Assembly: GCA_022316685.1 (NCBI GenBank)
Contig: JAKJHU010000005.1
Span: 16,346,707-16,410,706 of the forward strand
Length of the DNA: 64,000 bases
Source of the DNA: Progne subis subis
Lineage: Eukaryota; Chordata; Aves; Passeriformes; Hirundinidae
Direction of reading: 5' to 3'
The translations under genes were made by a program, and so were the position numbers. Below, one piece after another: positions 1 to 13,855 of this stretch. Below the pieces are notes generated by a model. It saw only the letters and a list, made by a program, of their open reading frames with translations, did no database searches and was not told the DNA's origin. The number at the start of each line of letters is the position of its first letter. Positions within the stretch are counted from its first letter, which is position 1.

Positions 1-3000
1 ATGTTACAGATGTTCACAGTAGGTGAATTGTGATTTCAAATTCACATTAAAAAGTAGCTAAGAAAAGCTACATATGGCTAGTAGCTTGAAATTCTCTATT
101 TCCATCTGAAAGTTGTTTTGGGGTCTACAAATCAATAAATGTTTCAAATATGTCCTAGATGTGTATATAACCTTCATTGCCTTATATGCATAACTAAAGA
201 CAACCTAACAAATTAGTTATTCTCACTCTCACCTTCTCATGAGGTTCAGAAAATTATCTTTTTTTCCAGAGAAGGAGGAAGGTTTAAGGACTTCCGGGTC
301 CAAGGAAATGTGGGAAGGCTATAATGGGGAGCCTATGGCAGAGACAGAGAGAATTCTGTTTTCTTGCACTACCATGACTGTTTTTAAAAGTGTTGCATCA
401 AAATATTCAGCATCTAAATTCTATCTTTTCCATACTATGCAATATTGCTACTCTGTTAGGTGACTATTAATGCCATTCTTTCTCTTTTCCACCAGGTGCT
501 ACGTGATGGGCGTTTGAAAAGCAAGCATGGCACGTCAAAACCGCTCGTAACAGCCACGCTTTTTGGAAGGCTATATGAGAAGGACCAGCCACATCCTCTG
601 CGGATTTCCCTGTAAAATATCTCCTTAGGAGTTAAACACTCACCAGAGTGTGAGGGGAATTTCCTCCTGAGCCATAGCATTTACCCCCTATGATTTCTCT
701 TCTGCCATATTGCATTTCATTGCTCAGCAGCTGTGGCATTTGGCTTATTTGGGACAAATTGATGTGTTCATTCTGCTGTGCCTGCCTTTTTAACAGTGCT
801 TGAGCCAGTGCAATTATTTCTTAGTATGCATGATATGTCACACGAACCTTTTAATCAGAAATTTTGTTTCTCCCAAGGTATCATATAGATTCCTAGGATT
901 ATGGTAGCAAAAAGACTGATACCAAAATCTATCTAATGTAGTTTGTCATTTTATTGGAGAATAAATTTTCTCTCAGAAAGCCTTTCTGTCCCTTTTGCCG
1001 CTTCCTGTTTTTCAGACTGTATAGTCATTAAGTTTCTGCATTTTTCAGCCTTACAGCCCAGTCAGCAGGGCCTACTTAACACTCAATGAGCCTTGGCCCC
1101 ATTCTGACCAAGGTACTGTACAATAAAGAGAAAACCAGATTTGAAATTATCTTAGGTGCAATCTTAGGGTGAGAAAGTGGTCCTCCACAACCCGCCCAGA
1201 TGTTGGGTCTGGCTAAGGTCATGAAGCACATCCAGGTCTGCAGTCCCTCTGATCTTGCACCTCTTTGTATGTGGCAGATGAGTGTCCAGTGCACTTCGCA
1301 TCCAACTTACCAAATAAACACAGCACTCCAACACCTTCTCCTGGGTATATGGATAATTTCTTCAGAACTGTTAAGATATATGAATTAGGCAATCTTTTAG
1401 CACCTGAAACACATTTCACCCTCCAGCCTTATTTTGGAATGGGAAATGGGCCTTATTTTGCATTTCTAGCAATGATATATCAAACTTGGCAGACCTGGGC
1501 CTCATTTCTGTCTATCATGTTAAGGAGCAAATGAGCTTTGTTTGCATCAAATATGCCTCAGAGTGGTCCCTGCCTCCACACTTATCCCGCAGCATTTTGC
1601 ATCTACTGCTCTTCTTACAGCCTGTGCCAAGGTTAGCACTGAATTGTGCTAAATGTGGCAGGTAAGAAATACTCTCTGACTTCCCACCCCACACACACCT
1701 ACAGTATGTTATCCAGAAGCTGTGGAAATCACATGATTTCTGGTTTACCCTGTGCTGTAGCTTCTCAGTGTGCAACTTTAGGGGCTCTTTCTGGGAGTTT
1801 TTCATCCTCAAAGTAAAACAGCTGAGCTTGCACTCAGTGGGGGAACTGGGCCACTTGGGAGCAGTTACTCAAAACAGACAGGGATTCTAAGTCGTGCTTG
1901 CAGGTTCTTTGTTCAGTATCTCACAACAGAACACAAAAACCTTTCACATATTGCTTGCTGGCAATTCTGAAGTTCTGAGTACTTCCCAGGTGCATGCAGA
2001 GCTGACTGTCTTGGGTTGTCAGAGCTGGACACAGGTAGGATACAATTAATATTGCTAGTTAAATATAGGATATCAGCAAAGCACTCTTGTATCTCATCCA
2101 TTAACAGTGCAGAATTCCACGATTCTTTGAAAATTACTTACTAAAAGCAAATTTGAGGAATGGCTGACCTGCAGTTTTTGAGATGTGCTGCACAAGTTTC
2201 CTCTCCCTGGGTGGGTCTCAAGGATGCCATACAATGAACCAGCAGTTTATTAAGCCCTTTCCCATTTCTGATGACAAAGCAATAATTTGGACAAGCAGAG
2301 GATGAAGTTTATGGACTGTTGCAGCATCCTCAGAATAGCTCCATCATTTCAATACACAAGTGCCATGAACCCTGTTTTTGAGAGAGGATTCCCTAAAGGG
2401 GTTGCAAAAACCAACCAGGATCTTCACCTCAGTGACTGGTGCAGAAGTGACTAGATAAAGTTAACTTGAAGGAAATTTGAGGCTTTGTAATAAAAAGAAA
2501 TTTCAAATGTTGCAAATTACAGAAACATTCAGAATAGAGAAGCAGAGAGGTAATGAATGCCTGATGCAACAAATGGCATTTATCTTTAACAGCAGCAGTA
2601 TTTACTGACTCTGGGACAGATGTGCCAGAGTAGAAAGGTCAAATTAATTTATAAATAATTCACGTCAATGACCCCACCCCAAAAGCTACTACAGATGATA
2701 TCTTAATGAGTCCCATCCCTCTCTGAGCTGGAAAAGCATGCTCTTCATACATCAATATTTCCTCTTTACACCTTGATGCTGGCCAAAGCAAACAAGACCC
2801 ACCTGTCCACAGTGTTTCTAACCACACAGAAAGAAAAACAAGTTCATAATAGATTTTATTGATGCAAGACTTCAGATGAAGGTAGAAAAGTACTCAATTT
2901 AAATAAATATGATCCAAACCTTGCAGCTAACTTAAGCAAAACTGGTAATGATTTTGGGGAAACTTTGAGTAAAATCTAATGTACATTACTTTACATATTG

Positions 3001-5680
3001 AATTAAAGTAAGGAGGCCTTGGGAAAAAAATAAGGAAACAAAATCTTAATAATCTGGAGTTTTAAAGAGAGAAGGACTTTTCAGCCATGTACTTACACAC
3101 ATATTTAAGTCATCATGACCTCAAGTTATGCATTAAGTAATGTGGTATACTGAGGTACAGTCAGAGATTGTGTGACTTTTAGACCAAGTAATTCAAAGCT
3201 AAATGTTTATGAATAACTCACGTTATCATGGGTGAATTACTGACAGTATGGCACACCATTCCTAGGTACATTGAAGCAGTGCAGGTATGGTGAGGGACAG
3301 ACAGAATGACAATGACCTGAATTTGAACTGCAAAATTTCTAATTAACCAACAATTGAATTATAACCCCACTTCATCCACACAGTGGCAATGCCACTTTCC
3401 ACCATCTGGGCAAAAAGTTGAAAAAGAGAAATAACTTGTGTAGGTCAATAAAGAGAGCAGCAGTTATTATAAGGTTTACCACAGCTAATACAGGAATGCT
3501 TCTCTGTGGCTTGTGATGGACCCCCAACAGAGAAGTAGTTATAGTACACCTTCTAAAGATTAACCTTTTAACACTGTAGACAAAAACCACCTCCTACTGA
3601 AGCCACAGATAAGCGTGACAGCATTACCAAATGTTATCTATCTGTGAATCAGACACAGTTGACTGGCGAAACAGAAACTTTGCATACTGACAACACTATA
3701 TTATTTTCTCTTTCAGTATGAAAAAAAAAATAGCAGCTGTGAAAGTATTAAAATATTTGTTGTAGCCACTCATTAGTATAAAGTTTCAAGGAAAATAATC
3801 CATTTTCTATTCAGATATTCTCATTGCAGCAGGGAATTTGTACTACAAATATGTACAATATAGGAAATGTATTGTAACACCATGATTTTAGCTTTGTCTA
3901 TCCATCTTCATTTGCTGCTCATAATGTTATTTGATTGTCATAAAGTTAATTGATGAACTCATGGTCTGGGAGCTGTGATACTGTCAGGATGCAAGATTAT
4001 CAAGGAGTATACAAAGCAGGGATAGATTTTTAATATCAAACATATAGTCAATCTCTAGGAAATCCCCTTTCAGAAAAAAAGGAAGAATGAATATTTGCAT
4101 ACAGTTGGTCACCCTGCTTATGTCCTGCAAAACATAATAACATTAAAAAAAATAATTTGTATACCTTTGCAATAGTCTTCAAGAGCAAGTGATGACTTTT
4201 GTAACAGCAATTTTGAACATTTACTTCTAAATAGGATTATGAGACACTTGAACTTACCACAATCAAATACATGGAAACTTTAAGGTCAGTTTTTTATGAG
4301 ATGGTTGTTTTTCTATTCTGCAATTCACCTTGATGTGTTTTCCAGCCATCGGAGATTGATTTTTATGCACTGAAAAAGGTCTATTCAGTTCTAGTTTTAG
4401 GGCTCTCTAAGGAAAATTCTCTTTTTTTAGGGGTGGTGGGAGAGGGGGGAGTTCAGGCAAGACTTTCTTGTCAAAAATATGGATGAGTTTGGAAAAATCT
4501 AAACTTTATTCTGCAACATTTATGAAATTCTTAGACAAAATATAATACTGACAGTTTCCATTAAGCTGAGCAAAGAAAGTACAGTGAACTCTAGGCCTAT
4601 GCCATTGCCATGTTACAGAATGTTTAGGATACACTCTCCCCTACTTTTTAGAGACCTAAGTTTTCCATATAACATTTATTCCCGTGCTGGCTAAGTACTG
4701 CTATATTATACCTAAAGCTCTCTCTTTCTTTCATTTTGTCTCCACTAGGAGCTAGAAATCTTGACATTATGCTCCTTTCATTGAGTTACAAAAAAGTCAA
4801 ATGGGAGCAGGGAGTTCGCTGTGTTACCACTAAAATCAGTGGTGGTTACATCAGTTTGCATCTACTGATTGTGCATCTGCAGAAACAGCCGTTCTACGTT
4901 TAGCTTTGAACTCAGTTATAATTTGTGGAGTTTTTTTCAGTTCCCTCTGCATAGAGGGTCTCACACAACTTGACTGGCTTTAGTTGTGGCTGGAAGTCAT
5001 TAACTCTGCCTCGAAGAATCCAGAGAGTGACTGATAAAGCTCCCATCCTGACAAAAGGCAGGTGCACTGATCCTGTGAAATTCCCTGTACCTTAGTTTGT
5101 CACCCAGCTGACAAAGTGTACAAAATAGAACAACAACAACAAAAAAGTACAAACCTTTATTTTACTCTCATTCCCTTCTTGTTAAATGTTTGCCTTCTCC
5201 AATTTTTTCAGAGATGTTCTTATGCCAAGTTGGCTGCAATAACTACCGTAAACAAATGGTGAAAACACATTGTGATTTATTCATGGGAATATTTTTTTTT
5301 AAAAAAAAAAAGAATTATTATTCTTGCCTAAGAAGAAATAAAATATATCTGACACTGAGATACAGGGGGGAAGAGCAAACTATGAAAAAATGGCCATTAA
5401 TAGATAATGAGGTACTTGCTGGTATCTAGGCTGAAAGACAGAAAGCTTTTGGCAGGTGTGAGTAACAAAAAAAAGTGTGGTCTTTTCATAACTAGTGTCA
5501 ATTAGGTGTACCTTAAGAGTATCAGATGGCTCTATGTATGAGGATTATGTATATATAAATGCTTAAGTTTAATCAATCATCATTACCTAGCAACAAGCTT
5601 AACATTTTATTTTGTTGAAGGGTTTATGAGACTATCTTTAATGCTACACTAGGCCTTTTCGTTGCTTATTCATGTTAACA
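1..5680. other. Gene-poor AT-rich DNA, nothing identified
   Basis: No open frame here exceeds about 100 codons and none resembles a known protein. In the human order the vanin genes lie beyond TAAR1, so I looked for vanin exons on the + strand and recognised none. The sequence is ordinary AT-rich intergenic DNA with short homopolymer runs. Confidence 0.6.
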
Positions 5681-5834
5681 TTAACCTCTGTTTGCAGGAA
5701 TTCTTCCAAATTCAGCATTAGACTCATCAAAACCAGAAACCTTTTGTACCTGAGGGTTTAACCTCTGTTTGTAGGAATTCTTCCAAATTCAGCATTAGAC
5801 TCATCAAAACCAGAAACCTCTTGTACCTGAGGGT
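5681..5834. repeat. Two-copy tandem duplication, 77-bp unit
   Basis: Positions 5681-5757 and 5758-5834 are direct head-to-tail copies of a 77-bp unit beginning TTAACCTCTG. I see two substitutions between copies (TTTGCAGG versus TTTGTAGG, and CCTTTTG versus CCTCTTG). The near-identity implies a recent local duplication. No coding role is visible. Confidence 0.93.
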
Positions 5835-8800
5835 TGTGTAACACTTAATGTAACCTCTCCTATATTTTGCCAAGGGAGTCTTAAAACGCCAGTTTTTTGT
5901 TTTTTGGGTTTTTTTTCTACTGAGCCTTTTCTTATAGATCATCATCCCTTCTGTCACTAAGGATGTGACCTATATTCCTCCCTGATTTGCCAAGGCTCAT
6001 CATTAGATCTTGATGACTTACAAATATTAGCAAATGGAAGGGAGAATCAGTAACAGGTGTAGATAAGAACAAAATGGACTGCAGGGGGTAAAAAAGGGAG
6101 GGAGGAAAAGAGAGAGATGCTTTCTCTTCACCAGTCCTCACCTGCATGAAAAAAAGTTATGCAAGCTGGTAGAGGAGCATTTGAACAGCTGAACCTCCTT
6201 TTGCCATCTGTTCCCTCTCAGTGTCATGGGTATTGGCAGGAGCTAGCTAGTCAGTGAGTACTTGATAAGTCATAAATCAAGTTCAAATCAACTTCAGTGC
6301 ACTCTTACCTCTTCTTCAGTTCCCTGACATTCAGTTGATATAAAGCACCTACTGACAAGATAAATAAAGTTTTTTGGGTGAAAAAAATGGGCTGCCCAGG
6401 CATGTCTTCCTGAGCAGAGGGTCAGTAACACAGGGTGCAGCCTCTGGCACTGGTGATTTCTGCACTGGTTGTGTTGCTGTTTCTGCAGTGTCATGATACC
6501 GTTGATGCTCATGCACAGCATTGCTGCTTCCTGCAGCAAGAAATGGCTGCAGAAGCAAAAGATGGCCCTGGCAGGTCTTAAGGGGCCCTGGTCCCCTTAA
6601 AAATGGCCCACAGTGCATTAGCACTGGCATCTGCAGCCTGTTGGGCTTGCAAATGGACTACTAGAAACACTCAGATTCAGTATTTCTGGGAAAATAAAAA
6701 GTGTCTGCTGTAGTCAAATCCAGCATTTGTGAAAGGAACAAAGATCAGTCAATGAAAAGGCAAGCTAGAGGACATAATTCATTGACATATAAGTCTTTAT
6801 TAGTATTTTTAGTTCTCAGTGACTTCCAGCAGAGTAGTCACCCTTCCAGACCAGAATGTGACACTTCAAGACTTTCATTTCACCATGAGTTGTCCTTCTT
6901 GTTCAGCCTTATGTCCTTTGTGCCACCTTTCCAGTGCCATACTTTCCTAAGTCCCAAGCTTATCCCAACCCCAAATACCCAGGGAAGAAGTTGTACCCTG
7001 AACCCCACAGGTCCTGCTACAGGCTCAGAGAAACCTCTGGGGAGCAGGAGCTGAAAAAGCCTGGCTCTCCCCCAATGCAGCCCACCAACTGACTCACACA
7101 AACTGACCCAAAGTAGGTCAGTTCTTTTCTCTGAGGTTACTTTTTTACTGGAAGGATTCCCCTCCTTGGGTTCCACAGCAATACTAAAACTATTGTTTGA
7201 AGGTGGGGAATGCTGTCAATGAGCTGCAGGTATAGTTCTCTGATATGGTAAAAGTATATAAATAGGAAAGCAACAGCCCTTAAGTCCCTGCTACAAAGCA
7301 TATCATAAAAAAAAAAAACCAACCTGAGCATCATAAATAAACAGCAAAATTTTTCATTAGAAGGAAACAATATCTTTTAATCAGTCTTGTTGTCAGACAC
7401 TGTTAGAGTATTGTGCTTAGAGTTTTGGAAAATATCCAGTCTGGGGTACACAAATCAAAATTTTAAAGATATCTGAAAGTGCTAAAGTTTGTCAGCATTA
7501 CAGAAAACTGGCCTCTGAACACCACCTCCAAAAAGAAAGTAAACACAGAGGAGGGAGGCACTAAACAGTGAAAAAAAAGGAAGGAAGTGAAATATTAGGC
7601 AATCTTAAAAACAGTTCAGTGCTATTAACTCCATCTGTTCCTTGACCGCAATAAACATTTCCTTCATTTTGCATGCTTCTTTTCATGAAAGAAGCCTGGC
7701 TTTAGCTTACTTCAGATTGATTCATCTTTGTATATGCTAGTGGCTTGTGTCAGAATAGATATATTACATGCTTATCTTTTCTGATATTTAAGATTTACGT
7801 CATCTTGTTGATGAGATTTTCTCAGCAGGCTGTGAACCAGTCAGACCAAGCATTCAGCCACTTAATTGGGAGAATTGGTGTGGGATGAGTCAGAACCATG
7901 CTGTATCTGCAGCCTGTGCTGGCTGGTGATGAGGAAGTGACTCCTGAGCCGTATCATCTCCGAGTAATGCAGTCCGGAATAAGGTGAGCTGCTAATATGC
8001 TGATCTGGGATATAATTTTCTTTCAAAGATGAATCTCCTACAGTTAGCACAGAAGATAATAGTTGTTATTCTGCACAGTTCTTTCTGTAGTGAACAGCAA
8101 TAGCACCAGCAGCAGTAAGTATGATTTAAAGTATGATTTAAAAAGCCATTCATTCCCAATGGCTGAAAGTGAAACAGAGCTAGGGGGCAAAGCTCTTTTC
8201 ACACGCAGCTATAAATTCAGAGTAAGGCCCTTTCCTTTCTGTGAAGTTATTAGAGGCCCATAAGGATGCAGAATGGCATCGTACTTTTCAGTGCCTCCCT
8301 CCTCTGTGTTTGCTTTCTTTTTGGAGGTGGTGTTCAGAGGCCAGCAAATATCAACGAAGCAGCTACAGCCAGTAACTGCAGTTCGTTCCTGTTGGATTGA
8401 TGGGTGCAAAGAAGCACTGGTAAGGCACAGGGGACCTGCCCTGCTGTGCCTCTGCTCTGTGCAGCAGCTGCAAGGAATCACTTGCTCTGCTGGAGCGAGA
8501 GGCAAAGGGCTGCTCCTGCCCTCAGGAGCCCTGAGAGAAGTTTTTGCTGCAGAGTGGAGGCAGTGGACCGTGTTATGGCATTACTTACCATGACTTCCAG
8601 ATATGCAGAATCCCTCACCCTGTGCAGAGATTGTTTCTTGGCTTTGGATGGATGTGCTTTGCTTTGTTATTAAAACATTATTTTCTTAGAATCTCTTACT
8701 CCTCTGTGTCTTTCAGAGATTTGCATTTATGTCGGAGTTTGGATTTGTAGTCCTTATCCTAACCACTGTACTTTCAGAAAAAGCACAAACATAGCATTAC

Positions 8801-10110
8801 TCTGTATAAACAGCTGGCTTTACTTGGCAAGGAAAAGTGATGTTCTCCACTGAAAACTAGAAATAGAAACCATGGGAAAAGTTCTACAGCTCAATCATCT
8901 CATCTATACTCCAAATTCCTCTGGTACGAATCTGAAATAATTTCAGACTGTCTTCGGTGGAATTGCACCAGGTTTGCAGAAGTAGCATTCAGATTAGTAG
9001 TTGCCAGATCTTCTTGTTAACCGCTATAAAAAAACCAATTATTTTGTACTAATAGCTTATTGGGAATTTGGGCATTTTCCCCTAGATAGATTGGAAACTT
9101 AGGAAGTTGAGGGGTTTTTTAATATTGTGTGGTTTGTTTTTGTGTTTTTGGGTTTTTTTCCCCCGAGAACTGAATCAAAAGTGGAGTTATTCACTTTCAA
9201 AACTCCTCTTCAGCCATAGGGTCGTCTTACAGCCTCCAGTATTTATAAATACATGGTTTCCCTAACAGAGAAACTATTTTTAAACTGAACTGTTTGAAAA
9301 TGAGATACTTTCTGCTGATTGACCAAACTACCCACAGAAAAGAAAGCCTAAATGAATCACAGTAGAAACTGGTGCTTTCCTGGCATTTTTTCCACACTAA
9401 CAGTTCTCATTCTCAAATCCTTTTCTGTTCTTTCCCATTTCCAGCGTTCCTTCCACAGTTTTGTGTAAGAAGGACATGATAGCTTTTCAACATATTTTCC
9501 AAATAAGTTTGATGTCTGACAAAAGTTCTGTTTCCATTCGCTTCTGTGCTGTTTTCCATTTTAATTACTTTATGTTTTAAAGACAAACAAACAAGGAGAG
9601 TAGATGACCCACAGTATTCTAGACGTTGTGACATATCTCTCTTGGTTTTCCAAAACTCTGAAAAGTGCTTATTGCAGAAATATAATTTCTTTAGGGGGGA
9701 AAAAAAAAAAAACAACAAAAAAACAAAAGCATAGCAGCAATTTTGTAGAAAAGTTTTACTTTCAATCAACATATAACTGCTTTACTATACTACAAATTCA
9801 AAAGACTGCCAAACACTGACAATTTTTAAGTGTTTTGAGTTCTCACAACAGCAGAGTTTGACATATTTCTCTTTAATATTTTATGTAGCAACTCTGAGAA
9901 TATTTTCATGATTCACATCAGTGTTAACGCACAAAAAAAAATCCCTGTTTGAAGCATCTGTACCAACAGAGTGAAATCTTGTTACCACAGTGCTCCTTCT
10001 CAATCTAAATTAGTTGACAATTTGGCCTGCTTAATTACTTAATTATCTTGATATACCATAACCTCCTGCTTTACTTTCATTTCAGCCAACACACCATCCA
10101 ATACCGCCAT
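5835..10110. other. Intergenic DNA, nothing identified
   Basis: No recognisable gene or transposon. Open frames of 90-119 codons occur on both strands, but they overlap each other, start at arbitrary ATGs and show no family motif. Homopolymer A/T tracts are scattered, for example near 7309-7318 and 9701-9712. Confidence 0.55.
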
Positions 10111-10525
10111 TCCCATGCTCACAGCTCCCCCTGGATCTGTGGTTCACTCCTTTCCAACGCAGCGTGGGTCTTGCAGGATGGTTTTATTGCAAGCCAGGAG
10201 ACGGAGGGAAGCTCTCCCCGACCAGACTCACAGCCCGGGCACCAGAGGAGGCAAAGCAGAACCCACCCTCCATGGCTGGCTGCTGCCTGCCCCTCTGCAG
10301 CTGGGCAGACTTGCTCAGGGCAGGGCAAGGCTCCCCAGCCCCAGGGGCTCCCCCCGGAGGTTTGCAGGCGGTTGCTGGGGACCTGCCTCTGGAACAAACA
10401 CTTGGAGCAGAGCTGCCATTCCAGAAAATGCCCTTGGGTTTTGGCCCTGTGTTACTCAAGGGCGAGAGCATGGAGCGGGAGTGGGAGAGCCCTGTGTGCA
10501 TGCATGGATGGCCTTGGACTGAGTG
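10110..10525. other. GC-rich patch in AT-rich DNA, possible transposon fragment
   Basis: This stretch of about 400 bp is markedly richer in G and C than its surroundings, which leaves overlapping frames open on both strands (for example 10115-10522 + and 10119-10397 -). Openness in several frames at once points to base composition rather than a gene. A degraded retroelement or a lncRNA exon are both possible. I recognise no protein family and cannot assign a repeat family. Confidence 0.45.
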
Positions 10526-12472
10526 CCCATAATGAGATGGCTGCCAGACTTCTTTATAACAATGAGTTGTACAGAATAATGAACCATGAGTTTGTTCCCC
10601 TAAATTTTACCTTCCTATAAAGTGTATGTGTGTCAAGACAGTAACTACCAAGGCCTAAAGCTTCACTTCTCAAAGAAAAGTGCCTGGCTCCAAGGAAGCA
10701 CACAGCAACTCAGAAGGGTGAAAGCCTCTTTCACAGACCCGTATTTGGGACCTAACATATATTTCTCACTTTTCCCTAGCTCTGAAGAATCAGACCCGAC
10801 TCCTCTCCTCAACATATCCTCTCGACACTCTCCAGTGGTTTCTTTGTCAGTCTGATCATTTTTTCTGCACTTTTTTTAGTTGTCAAACTCTCTTGCTATA
10901 GCAAAGAAGACCTTGTAGTGCAAAACCCCTATCTGTCTATGAGAACAGCCTCAAAAAAATTAAAATAACTGAGTTGTATGCACCCATTTTGATTTTTGTG
11001 CACATACCATAATAAAGTAACTAACCCAGGTCATCAGAAGAATTTACAAGAAGTAGTATCTTAACCCACCTTGTGCATATGCCCTTGAGGCACTCACCTT
11101 AGCTAGGCTTTAGCTGATGGTCATCACAATAACACTATTTTATGTTTAGCAGTATCAGCAGTTTTAAAAGGCTGCATTGTCCTTTGCAGAGCAAAAAATT
11201 GATGCTTCTCATCTGTGACTCTGGTACAGCCAATAATAGGTGTTTACTTAGAACACTTTTTCAATAGTTATATCTTGCAAATAGCTGTTAACTGGTGAGA
11301 TGCATGATTAAACCTGTTTGTTCAGTAATCCTGACTAGGCCGGTAAATACACACCGTGTCACTCTGTCTACATTATACCTTTTCAAGGAAATCTTACATG
11401 CTGCTGTAACCAAGCTATACTTATGTATTTTGCTATATTTTAAAAGCTTACAGGAGGTAGACTACATGGTGTCTTTTGTTCTTTGCTTAGATAATACTGG
11501 GCTGCTCACAATATGACCGCAACATTTAATCAAACAAGTAAACGTGCTTCAAATCAATTCAATTTACCTATAATAAGGGCCATTAAACAATAATGAGTGC
11601 TACAGCCATTATTTTGTTCTCTACATGGGTGACAAAATAAGCAGTTTGAGCTACTATTCACATCAACAGCTGCTACTGAGTTCATCACAGCAGCATCCCC
11701 CAGTAATACATTCGGGTTTCTGGAGGCTCCTCCAGCTGTAGATTGAGAGCCTGTTCTCTCAAAATTTGTGTTACACAGAACTGTAATGGTGGTGAAGAGG
11801 ATGGATGGATGAAGCCTTTTGAGATGGTCTTTAAAAGGAAGTTGTGCCACTCAACCAACAGAAAACAAATGAGTGTGAAGAGAAGACCTCTGCTCAGCAT
11901 GAAGTGATAAAGGTAAGAGAAGAGGTTTCTAAGAGTATGCTTCTTCATATTTCCATTTTATTACATTTTAACCATTGTAACTGTATATGGAAAGAAAACA
12001 TTCTGCTTTTTTCTTGAAAACTTCTTCAGAATTCAGCTCACTTGAACAGTTTGCCACATGTGCTTTGATTTATTTAGTTTCCATATAATGCAAAGCCACA
12101 CACTTGATCTCAGTTTGCTCCATCCTTTAGCTGGAGTTTCTACTTTCTTTTATTTAAAAAAAAAAAAAAAATCAAAAAAAAAATCAAAAAAATTCCCTGA
12201 TTTTATTTTTTTTTAAGAATCTGTTTTCAGGGCAGATCATATTTCTTTAGGCTAAATGGTTTTTCCATCAGAAAACAACAGAGAAGTCATTAATCTTTTA
12301 AATCTTAAGGAAAACTTGAGGTAGCATGTTAATTCTTTTTGATGGGTTTCATAGACTGTTTTATCACAATTGTTTAGTTTATTTATACTTTTATACAGAA
12401 CAAATGAAGTCCAAAATCTATGTGACACATTTGCAATTTAATGGACTAAAAATCTTTATAACTCACAAAAAT
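10526..12472. other. Intergenic DNA, nothing identified
   Basis: AT-rich sequence with A-rich low-complexity tracts around 12152-12192. No gene, RNA or repeat family is recognised. Confidence 0.5.
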
Positions 12473-13855
12473 GGTAGGAAGGAGGATCCTGGTAATCATA
12501 GACCAGTCAGCCTGACCTCAGTACCTGGCAAGATAAAGGAACAGTTTATACTGAGTCTCATCACGCAGAAGTTGCAGGATGGCCAGGGTATCAGGCCCAG
12601 CCAGCACAGGTTTAGGAGAGGTAGGTCATGTTTGAGCAACCTGGTCTCCTTTTATGACCAGGTGACCCACCTGGTGGATGCAGGAAGGGCTGTGGATGTT
12701 GTCTGTTTGGATTTCAGCAAGGCCTTTGACACTTCTCCCACAGCTCACCCCTGGATAAGCTGGCAGCCCATGGCTTGGACAAGAGCACTCTGTGCTGGGT
12801 TAGGAACTGGCTGCATGGCCGGGCCCAGAGAGTGGTGGATGGACGGTGCTGCATCCAGCTGGGGCCAGGCACCAGTGGTGTCCCTCAGGGGTCTGTGCTG
12901 GGGCCAGCTCTGTTCAATATTTTTATTGACATGGATGAGGGAATTGAGTCTTTCATGGGTAAATTTGCAGATGACACTAAGCTGGGAGCGTGTGTTGATC
13001 TGTTGGAAGGTAGGATGGCTCTTCAGAGAGACCTGGAATGGTTGGATGGATGGGCAGAGTCCAATAGGATGAAGTTTAATAAGTCCAAGTGCCCAGTCCT
13101 GTATTTTGGCCACAATAACCCCCTGCAATATTATAGGCTGGGGAAGGTGTGGCTGGACAGCGCCCAGGAGGAAAGGGACCTGGGGGTACTGGTGACAGCA
13201 GCTGAACATGAGGCAGCTGTGTGCCCAGGTGCCCAAGAGGGCCAGTGGCATCCTGGCCTGGATCAGGAATGGTGTGGCCAGCAGGAGCAGGGAGGTCATT
13301 CTTCCCCTGAACTCAGCACTGGTGAGGCCACACCTTGAGTGCTGTGTCCAGTTCTGGGCCCCTCAGTTTAGGAAGGACGTTGAGATGCTTGAGCACGTCC
13401 AGAGGAGGCAACGAGGCTGGTGAGGGGCTTGGAGCACAAAATCTGTGAGGAACGACTGAGGGAGCTGGGGTTGTTCAGCCTGGAGAAAAGGAGACTCAGA
13501 GGTGACCTCATCACTCTCTACAACTCCCTGAAGGGTGGTTGTAGCCAGGTGGGGTTGGTCTCTTTCTCCAGGCAGCAACTGACAGAACGACAGGACACAG
13601 TCTTAAGTTGCACCAAGGGAAGTATAGGTTGGATGGTAGGAAAAAGTTTTTCACGGAAATAATAATAAAGTACTGGAATTGTCTGCCCAGGGAGGTTGTG
13701 GAGTCACCATCCCTGGATGTGTTTAAAAAAAAATTGGATGTGGCACTTGGTGCCATGGTTTAGTTGCGGTGTTAGGATTGGGTTCGATTTCATGATCTTG
13801 AAGGTCTCTTCCAACCTAGTGATTCTGTGATTCTGTGATTCTGTGATTCTGTGAT
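12473..13855 (+). mobile_element. CR1 LINE, 5'-truncated, inactive ORF2 and 3' end
   Basis: Three successive reading frames together encode the C-terminal part of a CR1-type reverse transcriptase. About 12473-12740 carries the NHRPVSLTSVPGK and LDFSKAFDT regions. About 12770-13200 carries [10 protein letters not shown] and the catalytic box as FADDTK. About 13208-13750 carries the [13 protein letters not shown] and [18 protein letters not shown] regions of the C-terminal domain. Frame changes near 12740-12770 and 13205, plus in-frame stops, make it inactive. The element ends in tandem ATTCTGTG octamers (about 13819-13855), the hallmark 3' terminus of CR1. The 5' end is missing, as is usual for CR1 copies. 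CR1 elements generally lack clear target-site duplications, and none is seen here. Confidence 0.95.

Noticed and set aside
12745..13299. 184-codon minus-strand frame
   Set aside because: It is antisense to the CR1 reverse-transcriptase frame, which explains the sequence on the + strand.
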